Below are positions 17,490-25,657 of a stretch of 56,472 bases of DNA, in pieces. The notes beneath the pieces are model-generated. The model saw only the letters and a program-made list of their open reading frames with translations, ran no database searches and was not told the origin of the DNA. Made by a program: the position numbers and the translations under genes. Source of the stretch: Myxococcus sp. Its GTDB lineage: Bacteria; Myxococcota; Myxococcia; Myxococcales; Myxococcaceae. Where the stretch lies: assembly GCA_014879945.1 (NCBI GenBank), contig JACSRE010000442.1:1-56472 (forward strand), read 5' to 3'. Every line of letters begins with the position of its first letter. Within the stretch, counting starts at the first letter, position 1.

Positions 17490-18932
17490 TCACCTGCGGC
17501 GCTTGACGGCCTGGGTCAGGCCCCACGCGGCGAGGCCGATGGCGAAGATGAGGCCCACCCAGAGGGTGAGCGAGGGCACCGCGTAGAGGCTGCCGGCGCC
17601 GAAGGGAATCGAGAGGCTGGCCAGCCCTGACAGCGCCGCCTCGAGCGCCGCGTCGCCCGCGTGGCCGAACTTCACCAGCACCAGCCCCGACGAGGTGAAG
17701 CCGACGTACAGCATCCACCCCGAGGCGCAGAGGTAGAGCCCGGCGCAGAGCAGCCCCAGCAGGCTCGGCCGCCCCAGGCCCGGCAGCGGCTTGACCGCCA
17801 GGCGGAACAGGCCCGCCACGGTGAGCGCCGCGAAGAAGACAAGGATGGCGCCGACGTTCGCGAGCACCGTGCGCAGCTCGTGGGTGAAGAGCACCACCAG
17901 CGAGAGCGCGCCCTGCAGCAGCACCGCGGCGGTCGGCGGGCGCCCCTCTTTCCCCGCGAGCACGCTGGGCAGCACGCCGTCTTGCGCCATCACCGCGTAC
18001 ACCCGCGGCCCCACCAGGGTCATCGCGCTGATGGCCGAGACGAAGAGCACCAGCGTCACCGCGCTCATCACCTGCGCCGCGCCGGGCCCGAGGATGGTGG
18101 CCATCACCGCCTGGCCGAGCGTCACCTGGTCGTACTGCGCGGCGCCCGAGGTGAAGGCGTCGTAGCGGAACACCACGGTGCCCTGCTCGGGCGTGAGGTT
18201 GGCGACGAAGATGAAGTTCACCACCAGGTAGAGCACGCCGACGAGGAAGCAGCCGATCATCATCGCGCGCGGCACGGTGCGGTGCGGCTCGCGGAAGTCG
18301 TCGGCGGCGTACACCGCGGCGTTCCAGCCCGAGTAGGCGAACGCGATGTAGAAGAGGCTCGAGGCGAAGCCGCCGAACGTCTCGCCGTCGGTCGAGGGCG
18401 GCGCCCAGGTCGGCCACGAGGTGGAGCCCGCGAAGAGGCCCACCAGCACGAAGCCCACCAGCAGCGCCACCTTCACCGCCACCAGCCCGTTCTGCACCCG
18501 CGCCGAGAGGTGCAGCCCCACGGCGTGCAGGAGCGTGAGGAGGAGGATGAGGGCCGCGCCGAACAGCCGTGGGTCGAGCGAGGGGAAGAGCACCCGCGCG
18601 AAGGCGCCGGCCGCCAGCGCGTCGAGGGCGATGGGCGCCGAGAAGCCCACCAACAGCGAGCCCCACCCCGCGACGTAGCCCAGGGCCGGGTGGAGCAGCG
18701 CGCTGACGTAGCGGTACTCGCCGCCCGCGGTGGGGAGGAAGCGGGCGATCTCGGCGTAGGCCCGCGCGCCCGCCAGCGCCAGCACCCCGCCCACCACCCA
18801 CGCCAGGAGGATGGTGCCCGGCCGCATCGACTGGGCCATGAAGCCCGTCGAGAGAAACACCCCCGCGCCCACCATGTTGGCGATGACGAGGCCGACGCCA
18901 GACCAGAGGCCGAAGGAGCGGGGAGAGCTCAC
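17490..18932 (-). CDS. APC-superfamily amino-acid permease
   Basis: From GTG 18932 the protein has 480 residues and about twelve hydrophobic helices. The first helix has the APC signature 'VGLVIANMVGAGVFLSTG'. 'YAEIARFLPTAGGEYRYVS' matches the conserved 'aElas~~P~aGG.Y.y' segment, and 'FYIAFAYSGWNAAVYAADDFREP' matches the TM6 region and following E-P loop. It probably exchanges or imports amino acids at the inner membrane; substrate unknown. An ATG at 19019 would add 29 Arg-rich residues that look non-coding and would overlap the divergent gene's ATG. A TACACC element 12 bases before GTG 18932 also supports the shorter form. It is followed by the Ser/Thr kinase. Confidence 0.88.
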   Translation of the reverse strand: MSSPRSFGLWSGVGLVIANMVGAGVFLSTGFMAQSMRPGTILLAWVVGGVLALAGARAYAEIARFLPTAGGEYRYVSALLHPALGYVAGWGSLLVGFSAPIALDALAAGAFARVLFPSLDPRLFGAALILLLTLLHAVGLHLSARVQNGLVAVKVALLVGFVLVGLFAGSTSWPTWAPPSTDGETFGGFASSLFYIAFAYSGWNAAVYAADDFREPHRTVPRAMMIGCFLVGVLYLVVNFIFVANLTPEQGTVVFRYDAFTSGAAQYDQVTLGQAVMATILGPGAAQVMSAVTLVLFVSAISAMTLVGPRVYAVMAQDGVLPSVLAGKEGRPPTAAVLLQGALSLVVLFTHELRTVLANVGAILVFFAALTVAGLFRLAVKPLPGLGRPSLLGLLCAGLYLCASGWMLYVGFTSSGLVLVKFGHAGDAALEAALSGLASLSIPFGAGSLYAVPSLTLWVGLIFAIGLAAWGLTQAVKRRR

Positions 18933-19017
18933 GAGAGAGGGCAGGGTGTAGCGCAGGCCGGGAGGATGGCGACCAAGAACCCGTCGCGCGAGACGAGAGG
19001 GGCGAATTCGAGACGTC

Positions 19018-20190
19018 ATGCTACGTCACGCGGTCATGCTCCTGTCTGTCCTCGTCGCCGTGCTCACGCAGGCTCCTGCTGCTCCCGCGCCGTCTCAAGA
19101 CGCGCTCGACTTCACCAGGCAGGTGAAGGTGCTCTACCGGGTCGTCGCCTGCGCCGGTGACGAGCCCATCCCCGCGAGCTTCGACGTGAAGGTGGTCGAG
19201 GCGCACTGCAAGGAGCTCAACCGCCGCACCGACCTCTACAAGAAGACGTGGGTCGCCGAGGCGATGCCCTTCATCCAGAACCTCAAGCCCGCGGGGCTGC
19301 CCACCACCGTGGTGTACCCGTTCGGCGGCGGCGACCTCATCTCGGCGCTCACCACCTACCCAGACGCCACCGACATCACCACCATCTCGCTGGAGCACGC
19401 CGGCGACCCGCGCCGCATCGACACCATCACGTCGAAGGAGCTCGCCCAGTCGTTGGCGCTCATTCGGGCCACCTCGTCGGGCCTGCTGGTGGCCAACGAC
19501 TCGAAGACCGAGAACCTGATGAAGGGCCAGCGCGGCGAGCTGCCCGGCCAGCTGTCCTTCTTCCTCATCGGCCTGGCGGTGCACGGCTTCGAGCCGGTCT
19601 CGCTGAAGTACGTGAAGACCAACCCCGACGGCAGCCTGCGGTACCTGAGCGCGGCCGAGCTGCAGGCGACCGAGGAGAAGTCGGCGAAGCTGCTCCACAA
19701 GGCCTGGGTGTCGCCCGACTTCTCAGAGGCCTTCGACAACCTCGAGCTGGTCTTCGTGAAGAAGGGCGAGGACCCGAAGACGAGGGCCCGCGTGCACCGC
19801 CACTTCGCGCAGAACCTGTCGGACACCAACTTCGGCCTCGACGAGGGCATGAAGCGCTACCTCGAGGGCAAGGGCCGCGTCGTCGCCATGACGAAGGCCG
19901 CCAGCTACCTGCTGTGGCGCGACCAGTTCTCGACCATTCGCAACTTCCTCCTGGGCCACATGGAGTTCATGGTGAGCGACTCGACGGGCATTCCGCCGGT
20001 GTTCGCGAAGAAGGCGGGCTTTCACCAGCAGGCCTTCGGCAAGTTCAACGAGTCGTTCCTCGGGGCGAACCCGGCCTACAACGCCGACTTCCGCGAGCTG
20101 TGGAAGACGGCGAAGCCGCTGCCCTTCCGCTACGGCTACCTCGACAAGGGCCTCTCGAAGCACATGCTGGTGACCTCGAAGCAGCCCTGA
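19018..20190 (+). CDS. Secreted protein of uncharacterised family
   Basis: The protein has 390 residues, with a signal peptide from ATG 19018 (MLRHAVMLLSVLVAVLTQAPA); an internal ATG at 19036 is an alternative. The mature part is mixed alpha/beta with no catalytic motif I can name. 'VVYPFGGGDLISALTTYPDA' followed by 'ITTISLEHAGDP' reminds me of an uncharacterised secreted family with 'YPFSGPD...FFP...GLEP', but that is from memory and unverified. Other conspicuous stretches are 'SFFLIGLAVHGFEPV' and 'YLLWRDQFSTIRNFLLGHMEFMVSDS'. The next gene starts one base after its stop and encodes a predicted alpha/beta hydrolase, so the two probably act in one extracytoplasmic process. Confidence 0.8.
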   Translation: MLRHAVMLLSVLVAVLTQAPAAPAPSQDALDFTRQVKVLYRVVACAGDEPIPASFDVKVVEAHCKELNRRTDLYKKTWVAEAMPFIQNLKPAGLPTTVVYPFGGGDLISALTTYPDATDITTISLEHAGDPRRIDTITSKELAQSLALIRATSSGLLVANDSKTENLMKGQRGELPGQLSFFLIGLAVHGFEPVSLKYVKTNPDGSLRYLSAAELQATEEKSAKLLHKAWVSPDFSEAFDNLELVFVKKGEDPKTRARVHRHFAQNLSDTNFGLDEGMKRYLEGKGRVVAMTKAASYLLWRDQFSTIRNFLLGHMEFMVSDSTGIPPVFAKKAGFHQQAFGKFNESFLGANPAYNADFRELWKTAKPLPFRYGYLDKGLSKHMLVTSKQP

Positions 20191-20191
20191 C

Positions 20192-20977
20192 GTGCTCTCG
20201 CTCGCCGTCACCGCGCTGCTGCTCCTGCAGGCGCCCGAGCCGCTCTCGCCCGCGATGGCGTCGGTGCAGGTGACGACCGAGAACGAGCTCGCCGACCAGC
20301 TCAATGAAGACGGCCGGCACGTGCGGTTCGGCACGTCGGGCCAGGGCGCGGTGCACGTGTGGAGGCCGCGCGCGTTCAAGCCGGCCACCGCCGTCACCGT
20401 CATCTACCTGCACGGGTTCTTCACCGACGTCGACCGCGCGGTGCTCGAGCACCAGCTGCTGGCGCAGTTCCGCGACTCGGGCCGCAACGCGCTCTTCATC
20501 GTGCCCGAGGCGCGCAGCGGGCGCGGCGACCCCATCTTCTGGAGCGACGTGAAGTCGTTGCTGGCGATGGTGGAGCGGCGCACCCGCCTCAAGCCTCCGG
20601 AGCGGCTGGTGGTGGTGGGGCACTCGGGCGCCTACAAGACCATCGTGGAGTGGCTCGCGCACGAGCCGCTCGAGCAGGTGATGCTCGTCGACGGCCTCTA
20701 CGGCAACGACGACGAGTTTCGCGACTGGGTGAGCGCGGCTGAAGAGAAGACGCGGCAGTTGGTCCTGGTGGGCTTCGACACCCAGCAGCGCGCCGAGTGG
20801 TTCCTCAAGAAGCACCCCGAGGCGGTGAAGCTCGAGCAGCTGCCCTACCTCTACGACGAGCTGCCGGCGCGGGTGCGCAAGGCGAAGGTGGTGTCGTTTC
20901 AGTCGCGGCGGCTCGACCACATGGGGCTGGTGACGACGGGGCACGTGGTGCCGTGGCTGCTGCACGCGTTTCGCTGA
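20192..20977 (+). CDS. Secreted alpha/beta-hydrolase-like protein
   Basis: The protein has 261 residues from GTG 20192, one base after the upstream stop. A short hydrophobic N-terminus (MLSLAVTALLLLQA) suggests export. The fold is alpha/beta hydrolase: 'VIYLHGFFTD' is the strand 3/oxyanion loop, 'VVVGHSGAYKT' is the nucleophile elbow (G-H-S-G), 'VMLVDGLYG' offers the acid and 'RRLDHMGLV' the likely histidine. The complete triad implies an active esterase, lipase or peptidase; the substrate cannot be read. The tight spacing with the uncharacterised secreted protein indicates co-expression. Alternative in-frame starts exist, but the GTG fits the spacing. Confidence 0.82.
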   Translation: MLSLAVTALLLLQAPEPLSPAMASVQVTTENELADQLNEDGRHVRFGTSGQGAVHVWRPRAFKPATAVTVIYLHGFFTDVDRAVLEHQLLAQFRDSGRNALFIVPEARSGRGDPIFWSDVKSLLAMVERRTRLKPPERLVVVGHSGAYKTIVEWLAHEPLEQVMLVDGLYGNDDEFRDWVSAAEEKTRQLVLVGFDTQQRAEWFLKKHPEAVKLEQLPYLYDELPARVRKAKVVSFQSRRLDHMGLVTTGHVVPWLLHAFR

Positions 20978-20988
20978 GCGCGTTCGTC

Positions 20989-21004
20989 TACCTCAGTTGA
21001 GGTA
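20989..21004. promoter_or_regulatory. 16-bp palindrome upstream of the EGF/fibrinogen gene
   Basis: TACCTCA-GT-TGAGGTA has perfect 7-base arms separated by 2 bases, too close for a stable RNA hairpin loop. That points to a dimeric DNA-binding protein. It sits in the 62-bp gap, ending 23 bases before a TAGCGT -10-like element, near where a -35 would lie. Confidence 0.45.
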
Positions 21005-21027
21005 CGACCAGCGGCGCGCCTGCGCCC

Positions 21028-21033
21028 TAGCGT
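21028..21033 (+). promoter_or_regulatory. Candidate -10 element (TAGCGT)
   Basis: TAGCGT lies 6 bases before ATG 21040, with no SD sequence between. Transcription would begin at or next to the start codon, giving a leaderless mRNA for the EGF/fibrinogen lipoprotein. Confidence 0.35.
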
Positions 21034-21039
21034 TCGGGC

Positions 21040-23205
21040 ATGAACAGCTCGTCCCGGCTCTGCCTGTTGGTCTCCCTCTGGGGGCTCGTCGCCGGGGGCT
21101 GCATCAGAGGCCGGGCGGAGGCCGACGCGGGCGCGCCGGTGGGCGGCGGTGAGGCCGACGGCGGCGGCGCCACAGGGCACGACGCCTGCGCGTCGCCCGT
21201 CAATGGCGGGTGCAGCGAGCACGCCCTCTGCGTGGCGTCGGGCGCCTCGCGGACGTGTACCTGCAAGGGGGGCTTCGCCGGTGATGGGCTGACCTGCGCC
21301 GACGTCGACGAGTGCGCCGCCAACCACGGCGGGTGTCCTCCCGAGGCCACCTGCGTCAACCGCGTCGGCGGCTACGCCTGTGTGTGCCGCGCGGGCTTCG
21401 CCGGTGACGGCGGCGCCTGCGTGGACCTGGACGAGTGCGCGACCGCGCACGGCGGGTGCGCGGCCATGGCCACCTGCTCCAACTTCCCCGGCGGCGCGCG
21501 GTGCGACTGCCTGGCGGGCCATGTTGGAGATGGTGGGGTGTGTGTCGACGTCGACGAGTGCGCGACGGGCAACGGCGGCTGCGCGGCGAGCGCCACCTGC
21601 ACCAACACGCCCGGGGCCTCCTCGTGCGCGTGCGTCGCGGGCTACGCAGGAGACGGGGGCGTGTGCGTGGACGTCGACGAGTGCGCGACGGGCAACGGCG
21701 GCTGCGCGGCGAGCGCCATCTGTACCAACGCGCCCGGCAGCTTCTCCTGCGCCTGCGGCGCGGGCTTCGCCGGTGATGGCGGGGTATGCAGCGACGTCGA
21801 CGAGTGCGCGACGGGCAACGGCGGCTGCTCGCCGAGGGCCACCTGCACCAACGCGCCTGGCGCCTTCTCATGCGCGTGCGTGGCCGGGTACGCAGGCGAT
21901 GGCGGCGTGTGTGCCGACATCAACGAGTGCGCGACGGGCAACGGCGGCTGCGCGGCGAACGCCACCTGCACCAACGCGCCCGGCAGCTTCTCGTGTGCGT
22001 GCGGCGCGGGCTACGCGGGCGACGGCGGCGTGTGCACCGACGTCAACGAGTGCGCGACGGGCAACGGCGGCTGTTCGCCGAGGGCCACCTGTACCAACGC
22101 CCCCGGCAGCTTCTCGTGCGCGTGCGTGGCCGGGTACCAAGGCGACGGCGGGGTGTGCAACGACGTCAACGAGTGCGCGACCGGCAACGGTGGCTGCGCG
22201 GCGAACGCCACCTGCGCCAACGCGCCCGGCAGCTTCTCGTGCGCGTGCGTCGCGGGGTACCAAGGCGATGGTGGGGTGTGCAACGACGTCAACGAGTGCG
22301 CGACGGGCAACGGCGGCTGCGCGGCGAACGCCACCTGCACCAACACGCCCGGCACCTTCTCGTGCGCGTGCGCCGCGGGCTACGCGGGCGACGGCGGCGT
22401 GTGCACCGACGTCAACGAGTGCGCGACCGGCAACGGCGGCTGCTCGCCCTTCGCGACCTGCCAGAACTACACCGGCTCGTTCGGCTGCACGTGCAACACC
22501 GGCTTCGTCGGCGACGGCGGCGCGTGCCTGGCCCCCAACTGCCGCGCGCTTCGCGACGCGGGGATCGCCGTGTCTGGCACGTACACCATCGACCCCGACC
22601 TCGCCGGCCCCCTCGCGCCCCTGCAGGCGTCGTGTGACATGACCCGCCGCGGCGGCGGGTGGACCCGCGTCTACGCCGAGAACGACGTTCCGCAGACCGC
22701 CTACGACGCCGCGAGGACGAACGCCGCGCTCGCGCCCGCGCAGCTGCTGCAGCCGACGGTGCCAGCGGGCACGGTCGCGCACCTCGCGCAGGCCGACGTC
22801 AACGCGCTGGGCTTTCAGCAGGTGTGGGACTCGTTCGGGAACGACACCTACTTCTCGCTCTTCGACCGGGGCGCGAGGACCTTCGACTTCGTCTCGTACT
22901 CCGCCGCCAGCGGTGCGCCGGCCGGGCTCTCGTTCTCGTACCAGTGGTCGTCAGGGCGCATCTACGAGCGCTGGAGCCTGTGCCCGCAGAACGCGCTGTA
23001 CCAGAACATCGGAGGCACCGGCCTGGGCGTCATGGGCGACTTCGGCGTTCGGCCGGGCGGCTCCTACGGTGGTTGCCCCTCGTACGTCGCGCTCTTCCCG
23101 GCCGACGGCGTGCGGGCCGCGTTCCAACACGGCGACTACTACTCCTCGCCCTGCTACGTCGGCCAGGCCTCGTGGCGCACCCCGCGGTCCATCTGGGTGC
23201 GCTGA
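21040..23205 (+). CDS. Surface lipoprotein: eleven EGF-like repeats and a fibrinogen-like domain
   Basis: The protein has 721 residues from ATG 21040. The signal ends 'LVAGGC' (Cys21), then an Ala/Gly/Asp-rich tether (about 22-47). Eleven EGF-like repeats occupy 48-497. Ten are exactly 41 residues with a D(V/I/L)(D/N)EC calcium-binding opening and six cysteines; repeats 4-11 are nearly identical. The C-terminal 220 residues open 'CRALRDAGIAVSGTYTIDPD', and 'CDMTRRGGGWTRV' matches the fibrinogen C-terminal signature. The layout is that of animal extracellular-matrix proteins and suggests a calcium-stiffened rod carrying a glycan- or protein-binding head on the cell surface (inference). It is a single gene, preceded by a palindrome and a -10-like element. 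Confidence 0.92.
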   Translation: MNSSSRLCLLVSLWGLVAGGCIRGRAEADAGAPVGGGEADGGGATGHDACASPVNGGCSEHALCVASGASRTCTCKGGFAGDGLTCADVDECAANHGGCPPEATCVNRVGGYACVCRAGFAGDGGACVDLDECATAHGGCAAMATCSNFPGGARCDCLAGHVGDGGVCVDVDECATGNGGCAASATCTNTPGASSCACVAGYAGDGGVCVDVDECATGNGGCAASAICTNAPGSFSCACGAGFAGDGGVCSDVDECATGNGGCSPRATCTNAPGAFSCACVAGYAGDGGVCADINECATGNGGCAANATCTNAPGSFSCACGAGYAGDGGVCTDVNECATGNGGCSPRATCTNAPGSFSCACVAGYQGDGGVCNDVNECATGNGGCAANATCANAPGSFSCACVAGYQGDGGVCNDVNECATGNGGCAANATCTNTPGTFSCACAAGYAGDGGVCTDVNECATGNGGCSPFATCQNYTGSFGCTCNTGFVGDGGACLAPNCRALRDAGIAVSGTYTIDPDLAGPLAPLQASCDMTRRGGGWTRVYAENDVPQTAYDAARTNAALAPAQLLQPTVPAGTVAHLAQADVNALGFQQVWDSFGNDTYFSLFDRGARTFDFVSYSAASGAPAGLSFSYQWSSGRIYERWSLCPQNALYQNIGGTGLGVMGDFGVRPGGSYGGCPSYVALFPADGVRAAFQHGDYYSSPCYVGQASWRTPRSIWVR
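21301..22530 (+). repeat. Ten tandem 123-bp units encoding calcium-binding EGF repeats
   Basis: The units run in phase with the 41-residue EGF modules. Units from about 21547 onward are highly similar at DNA level, sharing GAGTGCGCGACGGGCAACGG with few changes. This suggests recent expansion or gene conversion and a potential for copy-number variation without frameshift. Confidence 0.85.
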
Positions 23206-23225
23206 GGCAGCCCCGGCCCCGACGC

Positions 23226-23741
23226 TCACGACTCCGGCAGCACCCCCCGCCACGGTGGCGCGCCCACGTCCAAGAGCCGCTCGAACGACACCATGACCAC
23301 CGCCGACATCACGCAGAGGGCGACGCTGAGCGGGTGAGGCGCCGACCCCGCGGCCCACGCGGCGCCAGCGATGATGACGAAGGGCCTGGCGAGCGTGAAC
23401 GGGCCCAGCACCAGCACCGTCGCCAGCACGCCCAGGTCGAAGTGCCCGATGACGTAGAGGCCCAGCGCGCTCAACGTCACCACCGCGTAGACGCCGTAGA
23501 CCTGCACCATGGCGTCGGCGGCCAACAGGAGCGCGTCGAAGCCCTCGGGGCTGAACTCCCACACCAGCAGCGCCGCGCCGGCGAACACCGCCAGCACCAC
23601 CAGCGAGCGCCCCGCGCCGCGCCCAAGTGACGCCAGGTAGTACGAGCGGAGGAAGAGCCTCGGGTTCCTCCCCGCCGCGGCGCGAAAGCCGCACAGCGTG
23701 CCGTCCACCACCACCAGGAGGGCCAGCAGCCAGGGGCTCAC
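23226..23741 (-). CDS. Multi-pass membrane protein, unknown family
   Basis: From GTG 23741 the protein has 171 residues. The first bases overlap the upstream methyltransferase stop as GTGA, so translation is probably coupled. About five hydrophobic segments can be seen: 'WLLALLVVVDGTLCGF', 'SLVVLAVFAGAALLVWEF', two between about 75 and 130, and 'LSVALCVMSAVVMVSF'. A conserved-looking 'DGTLCGFRAAAGRNPRL' loop follows the first helix. No transporter or enzyme motif is recognised. It is the last gene of a minus-strand group with the tail-anchored protein and the methyltransferase. It converges on the EGF/fibrinogen gene, 20 bases away. Confidence 0.75.
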   Translation of the reverse strand: MSPWLLALLVVVDGTLCGFRAAAGRNPRLFLRSYYLASLGRGAGRSLVVLAVFAGAALLVWEFSPEGFDALLLAADAMVQVYGVYAVVTLSALGLYVIGHFDLGVLATVLVLGPFTLARPFVIIAGAAWAAGSAPHPLSVALCVMSAVVMVSFERLLDVGAPPWRGVLPES

Positions 23742-24655
23742 GCGAAGCCGCCCAGGCGTGCCTGCGAGGCGCCCAACCTCGCGCGCAGCGGCGCTTCGAG
23801 GGCGGCGTCGAGCCCGACCACCGTGTTCATCGAGCGCAGCAGGGGCAGCGGCGCCCACTCGCCGTCGTGGAGCGCGTAGCGCAGCGGGCGGCCGCCCGTG
23901 CTCGCCGCGTCGAGCAACACGCTCGCCGGGTGCGCGCGCACCGCCGACAGCACGCCGTCATGTCGGGCCAGCGGCTCGCGCATGCGCGCCTGGTGAAACA
24001 GCCACGAGCCCAGCGGCGCGGCCCACGACGCCTTGATGTCGCAGTGGAGCATCGCCTTCGCGCCGGCCTGCGCCTGCTGCCCGAAGAAGCGCGACAGGGC
24101 GGCGCCGCGGAAGTGGTGCAGCACGCCGGTGGAGATGAAGACGTGCGCGCGCCGCTCGAGCGTGAAGGCGTTGGCGAGGCGGAACTCGCAGCGCAGCCCC
24201 TCCTCCGCCGACAGCCGCCGCGCCAGGCCGATGAGGGCGGGGTTGAAGTCGCAGCCCACCAGCTCCACGTCGTCACCCAGCTGCCCGTGCGCCGCGAGCC
24301 ACCGCACCACGAAGCCCAGCCCGCAGCCGACGTCGACGACGCGCAGCGGGCGCTCCGTCACCTCGGCGCGCAGCACCTCGAGCAGGGGGCGCAGGAGTTG
24401 CTGGAGCCGCACGCCGTTGCGGAACTCCACCGCCAGGCGCTGCAGCTCGGTGTGCGAGCGCACCAGCACGCCGTCGACCGCGGCCTCGTCGAGCACGTCG
24501 GCGCCCGCGATGGCGTCGACGATGCGACGGCCAGCCCGCATGCCGTGCCGCGCGAGCGCCGCGTTCACCCTCGCGCGAGGCACGGGCCGCCGCGCCAGCG
24601 TCAGCGGGTCGACGTCGAGGAGCAGGTCGCTCAGCTCTGGCCAGTCGGCGCGCAC
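23738..24655 (-). CDS. Class I SAM-dependent methyltransferase
   Basis: The protein has 305 residues from GTG 24655. An N-terminal helical region (about 1-100) precedes a Rossmann methyltransferase core: motif I 'LRVVDVGCGLGFV', motif II acidic end 'VELVGCDFNPALIGLARRL' and 'FISTGVLHHF' at the motif IV/V region. The last about 100 residues are Arg/Ala/Leu-rich. The 'STGVLHHFRG' wording resembles small-molecule and lipid methyltransferases more than rRNA ones, but the substrate is unknown. It follows the tail-anchored protein gene by 9 bases and overlaps the membrane protein gene by 4, forming a compact three-gene group. Confidence 0.82.
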   Translation of the reverse strand: MRADWPELSDLLLDVDPLTLARRPVPRARVNAALARHGMRAGRRIVDAIAGADVLDEAAVDGVLVRSHTELQRLAVEFRNGVRLQQLLRPLLEVLRAEVTERPLRVVDVGCGLGFVVRWLAAHGQLGDDVELVGCDFNPALIGLARRLSAEEGLRCEFRLANAFTLERRAHVFISTGVLHHFRGAALSRFFGQQAQAGAKAMLHCDIKASWAAPLGSWLFHQARMREPLARHDGVLSAVRAHPASVLLDAASTGGRPLRYALHDGEWAPLPLLRSMNTVVGLDAALEAPLRARLGASQARLGGFA

Positions 24656-24664
24656 GAGAGCGCG

Positions 24665-25582
24665 TCAGATGGTCAGCAGGAAGACGGCCAGCATCACCGC
24701 CACGAAGACCAGCAGCAGGCCCGCGGTGACGATGAGCTTGTTGAGCGCCTCTTTCTCTTCGGGGCCCTCGGCGCCGTCGCGGAAGAGGTGCAGCGCGTTC
24801 CACAACATGTTGCTGCCGAGCTTGCCTTCGCGCCCGCGCCGCCGCGCCTTCACCTCTTCTTCTTCGTCCTTCTTCTCCTTGATGAGCCGCTGGTGCGCCG
24901 CGCTGACGGCGATGGAGGTGGCGGCGTTGGGGTTCTCCGGGTCGCGCCGCGCGGGCCCCTCGAGCGAGAGCTCCTTCGTCTTCTGGCGCAGCTCGTCGAC
25001 CGACTTCGAGTCCAGCAGCGAGCGCCCGACGGCCAGCCCGTCGCGACCGGTGGTGCGGTCGGTGAGCTCCTTGAAGCCGCCGTCGGCCAGCGCCTTCTCG
25101 AACTGCTTGAGCGCCTTGGCCTGGTCCTCGGGGCGCATCGCGGTGACGGGCGCGTCGGGCAGGTGCGCGCCGGGGTGTGCCAGCTCGACGAAGCGCTCGG
25201 CGTAGGCCGAGAAGAACGCCACCATGCGCTCGGCGTTCTCGTCTTTCGGCAGCCGCGGGTCGATCAGCTGCTGCTGCATCAGCGTCAGGTCGGCGCCGAA
25301 GCGCTGGCCGAGGTTGCGGGGGTCGAGCGACCTCGGGTTGGGCAACAGCGCCTTGACGTCGCGAACCGGGAAGCCGCCGCCGCCCAGGGCCTCGCGCAGC
25401 GAGGTGCCCAGCCCGTCCTTGAAGACGTCGTGCAGCTCCGGCGAGGCCAGCAGCTGCTTCACCTCGGTGACCTCGTGGGGCCGCAGCGCGCCGGCCTGGG
25501 CCGTCTCGAGCAGCGAGGTGGCCGCGACGCGCGCCTGCTGGCCACCCAGCCGCACCGTTCTGAGGAGGTCGTTCACCGCCAT
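24665..25582 (-). CDS. C-tail-anchored protein of unknown function
   Basis: From ATG 25582 the protein has 305 residues. The body is helical and charged, with repeated Leu/Arg/Asp patterns. A strongly acidic/basic patch ('KEKKDEEEEVKARRRGREG') lies before a single C-terminal transmembrane helix ('LIVTAGLLLVFVAVMLAVFLLTI') that ends the protein. This is the topology of a tail-anchored inner-membrane protein with a cytoplasmic body. No motif connects it to a known family. It is the first gene of the group with the methyltransferase and multi-pass protein, and is divergent from the PilZ gene with 75 bases between. Confidence 0.75.
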   Translation of the reverse strand: MAVNDLLRTVRLGGQQARVAATSLLETAQAGALRPHEVTEVKQLLASPELHDVFKDGLGTSLREALGGGGFPVRDVKALLPNPRSLDPRNLGQRFGADLTLMQQQLIDPRLPKDENAERMVAFFSAYAERFVELAHPGAHLPDAPVTAMRPEDQAKALKQFEKALADGGFKELTDRTTGRDGLAVGRSLLDSKSVDELRQKTKELSLEGPARRDPENPNAATSIAVSAAHQRLIKEKKDEEEEVKARRRGREGKLGSNMLWNALHLFRDGAEGPEEKEALNKLIVTAGLLLVFVAVMLAVFLLTI

Positions 25583-25644
25583 GGCGTCACGAGTCTGACG
25601 CAGACCGGGCCAACGACGAAGCGGCATACCGCCGCCGACACAGC

Positions 25645-25650
25645 TACACT
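25645..25650 (+). promoter_or_regulatory. Candidate -10 element (TACACT) before the PilZ gene
   Basis: TACACT lies 7 bases before ATG 25658. No SD sequence is present between the two, so a leaderless or very short-leader transcript is likely. Confidence 0.4.
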
Positions 25651-25657
25651 GTCATTC

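Noticed and set aside
14911-18801. A very long minus-strand reading frame covering the permease region and the kinase
   Set aside because: Only the part from ATG 17439 has kinase homology. The upstream extension is an out-of-frame shadow of the permease, rich in Arg/Gly/Ala as expected in GC-rich DNA.
21301-22530. Regular 123-bp repeats that might be mistaken for a CRISPR array
   Set aside because: They are in-frame EGF modules with conserved cysteines and there are no spacers of constant repeat-spacer structure.
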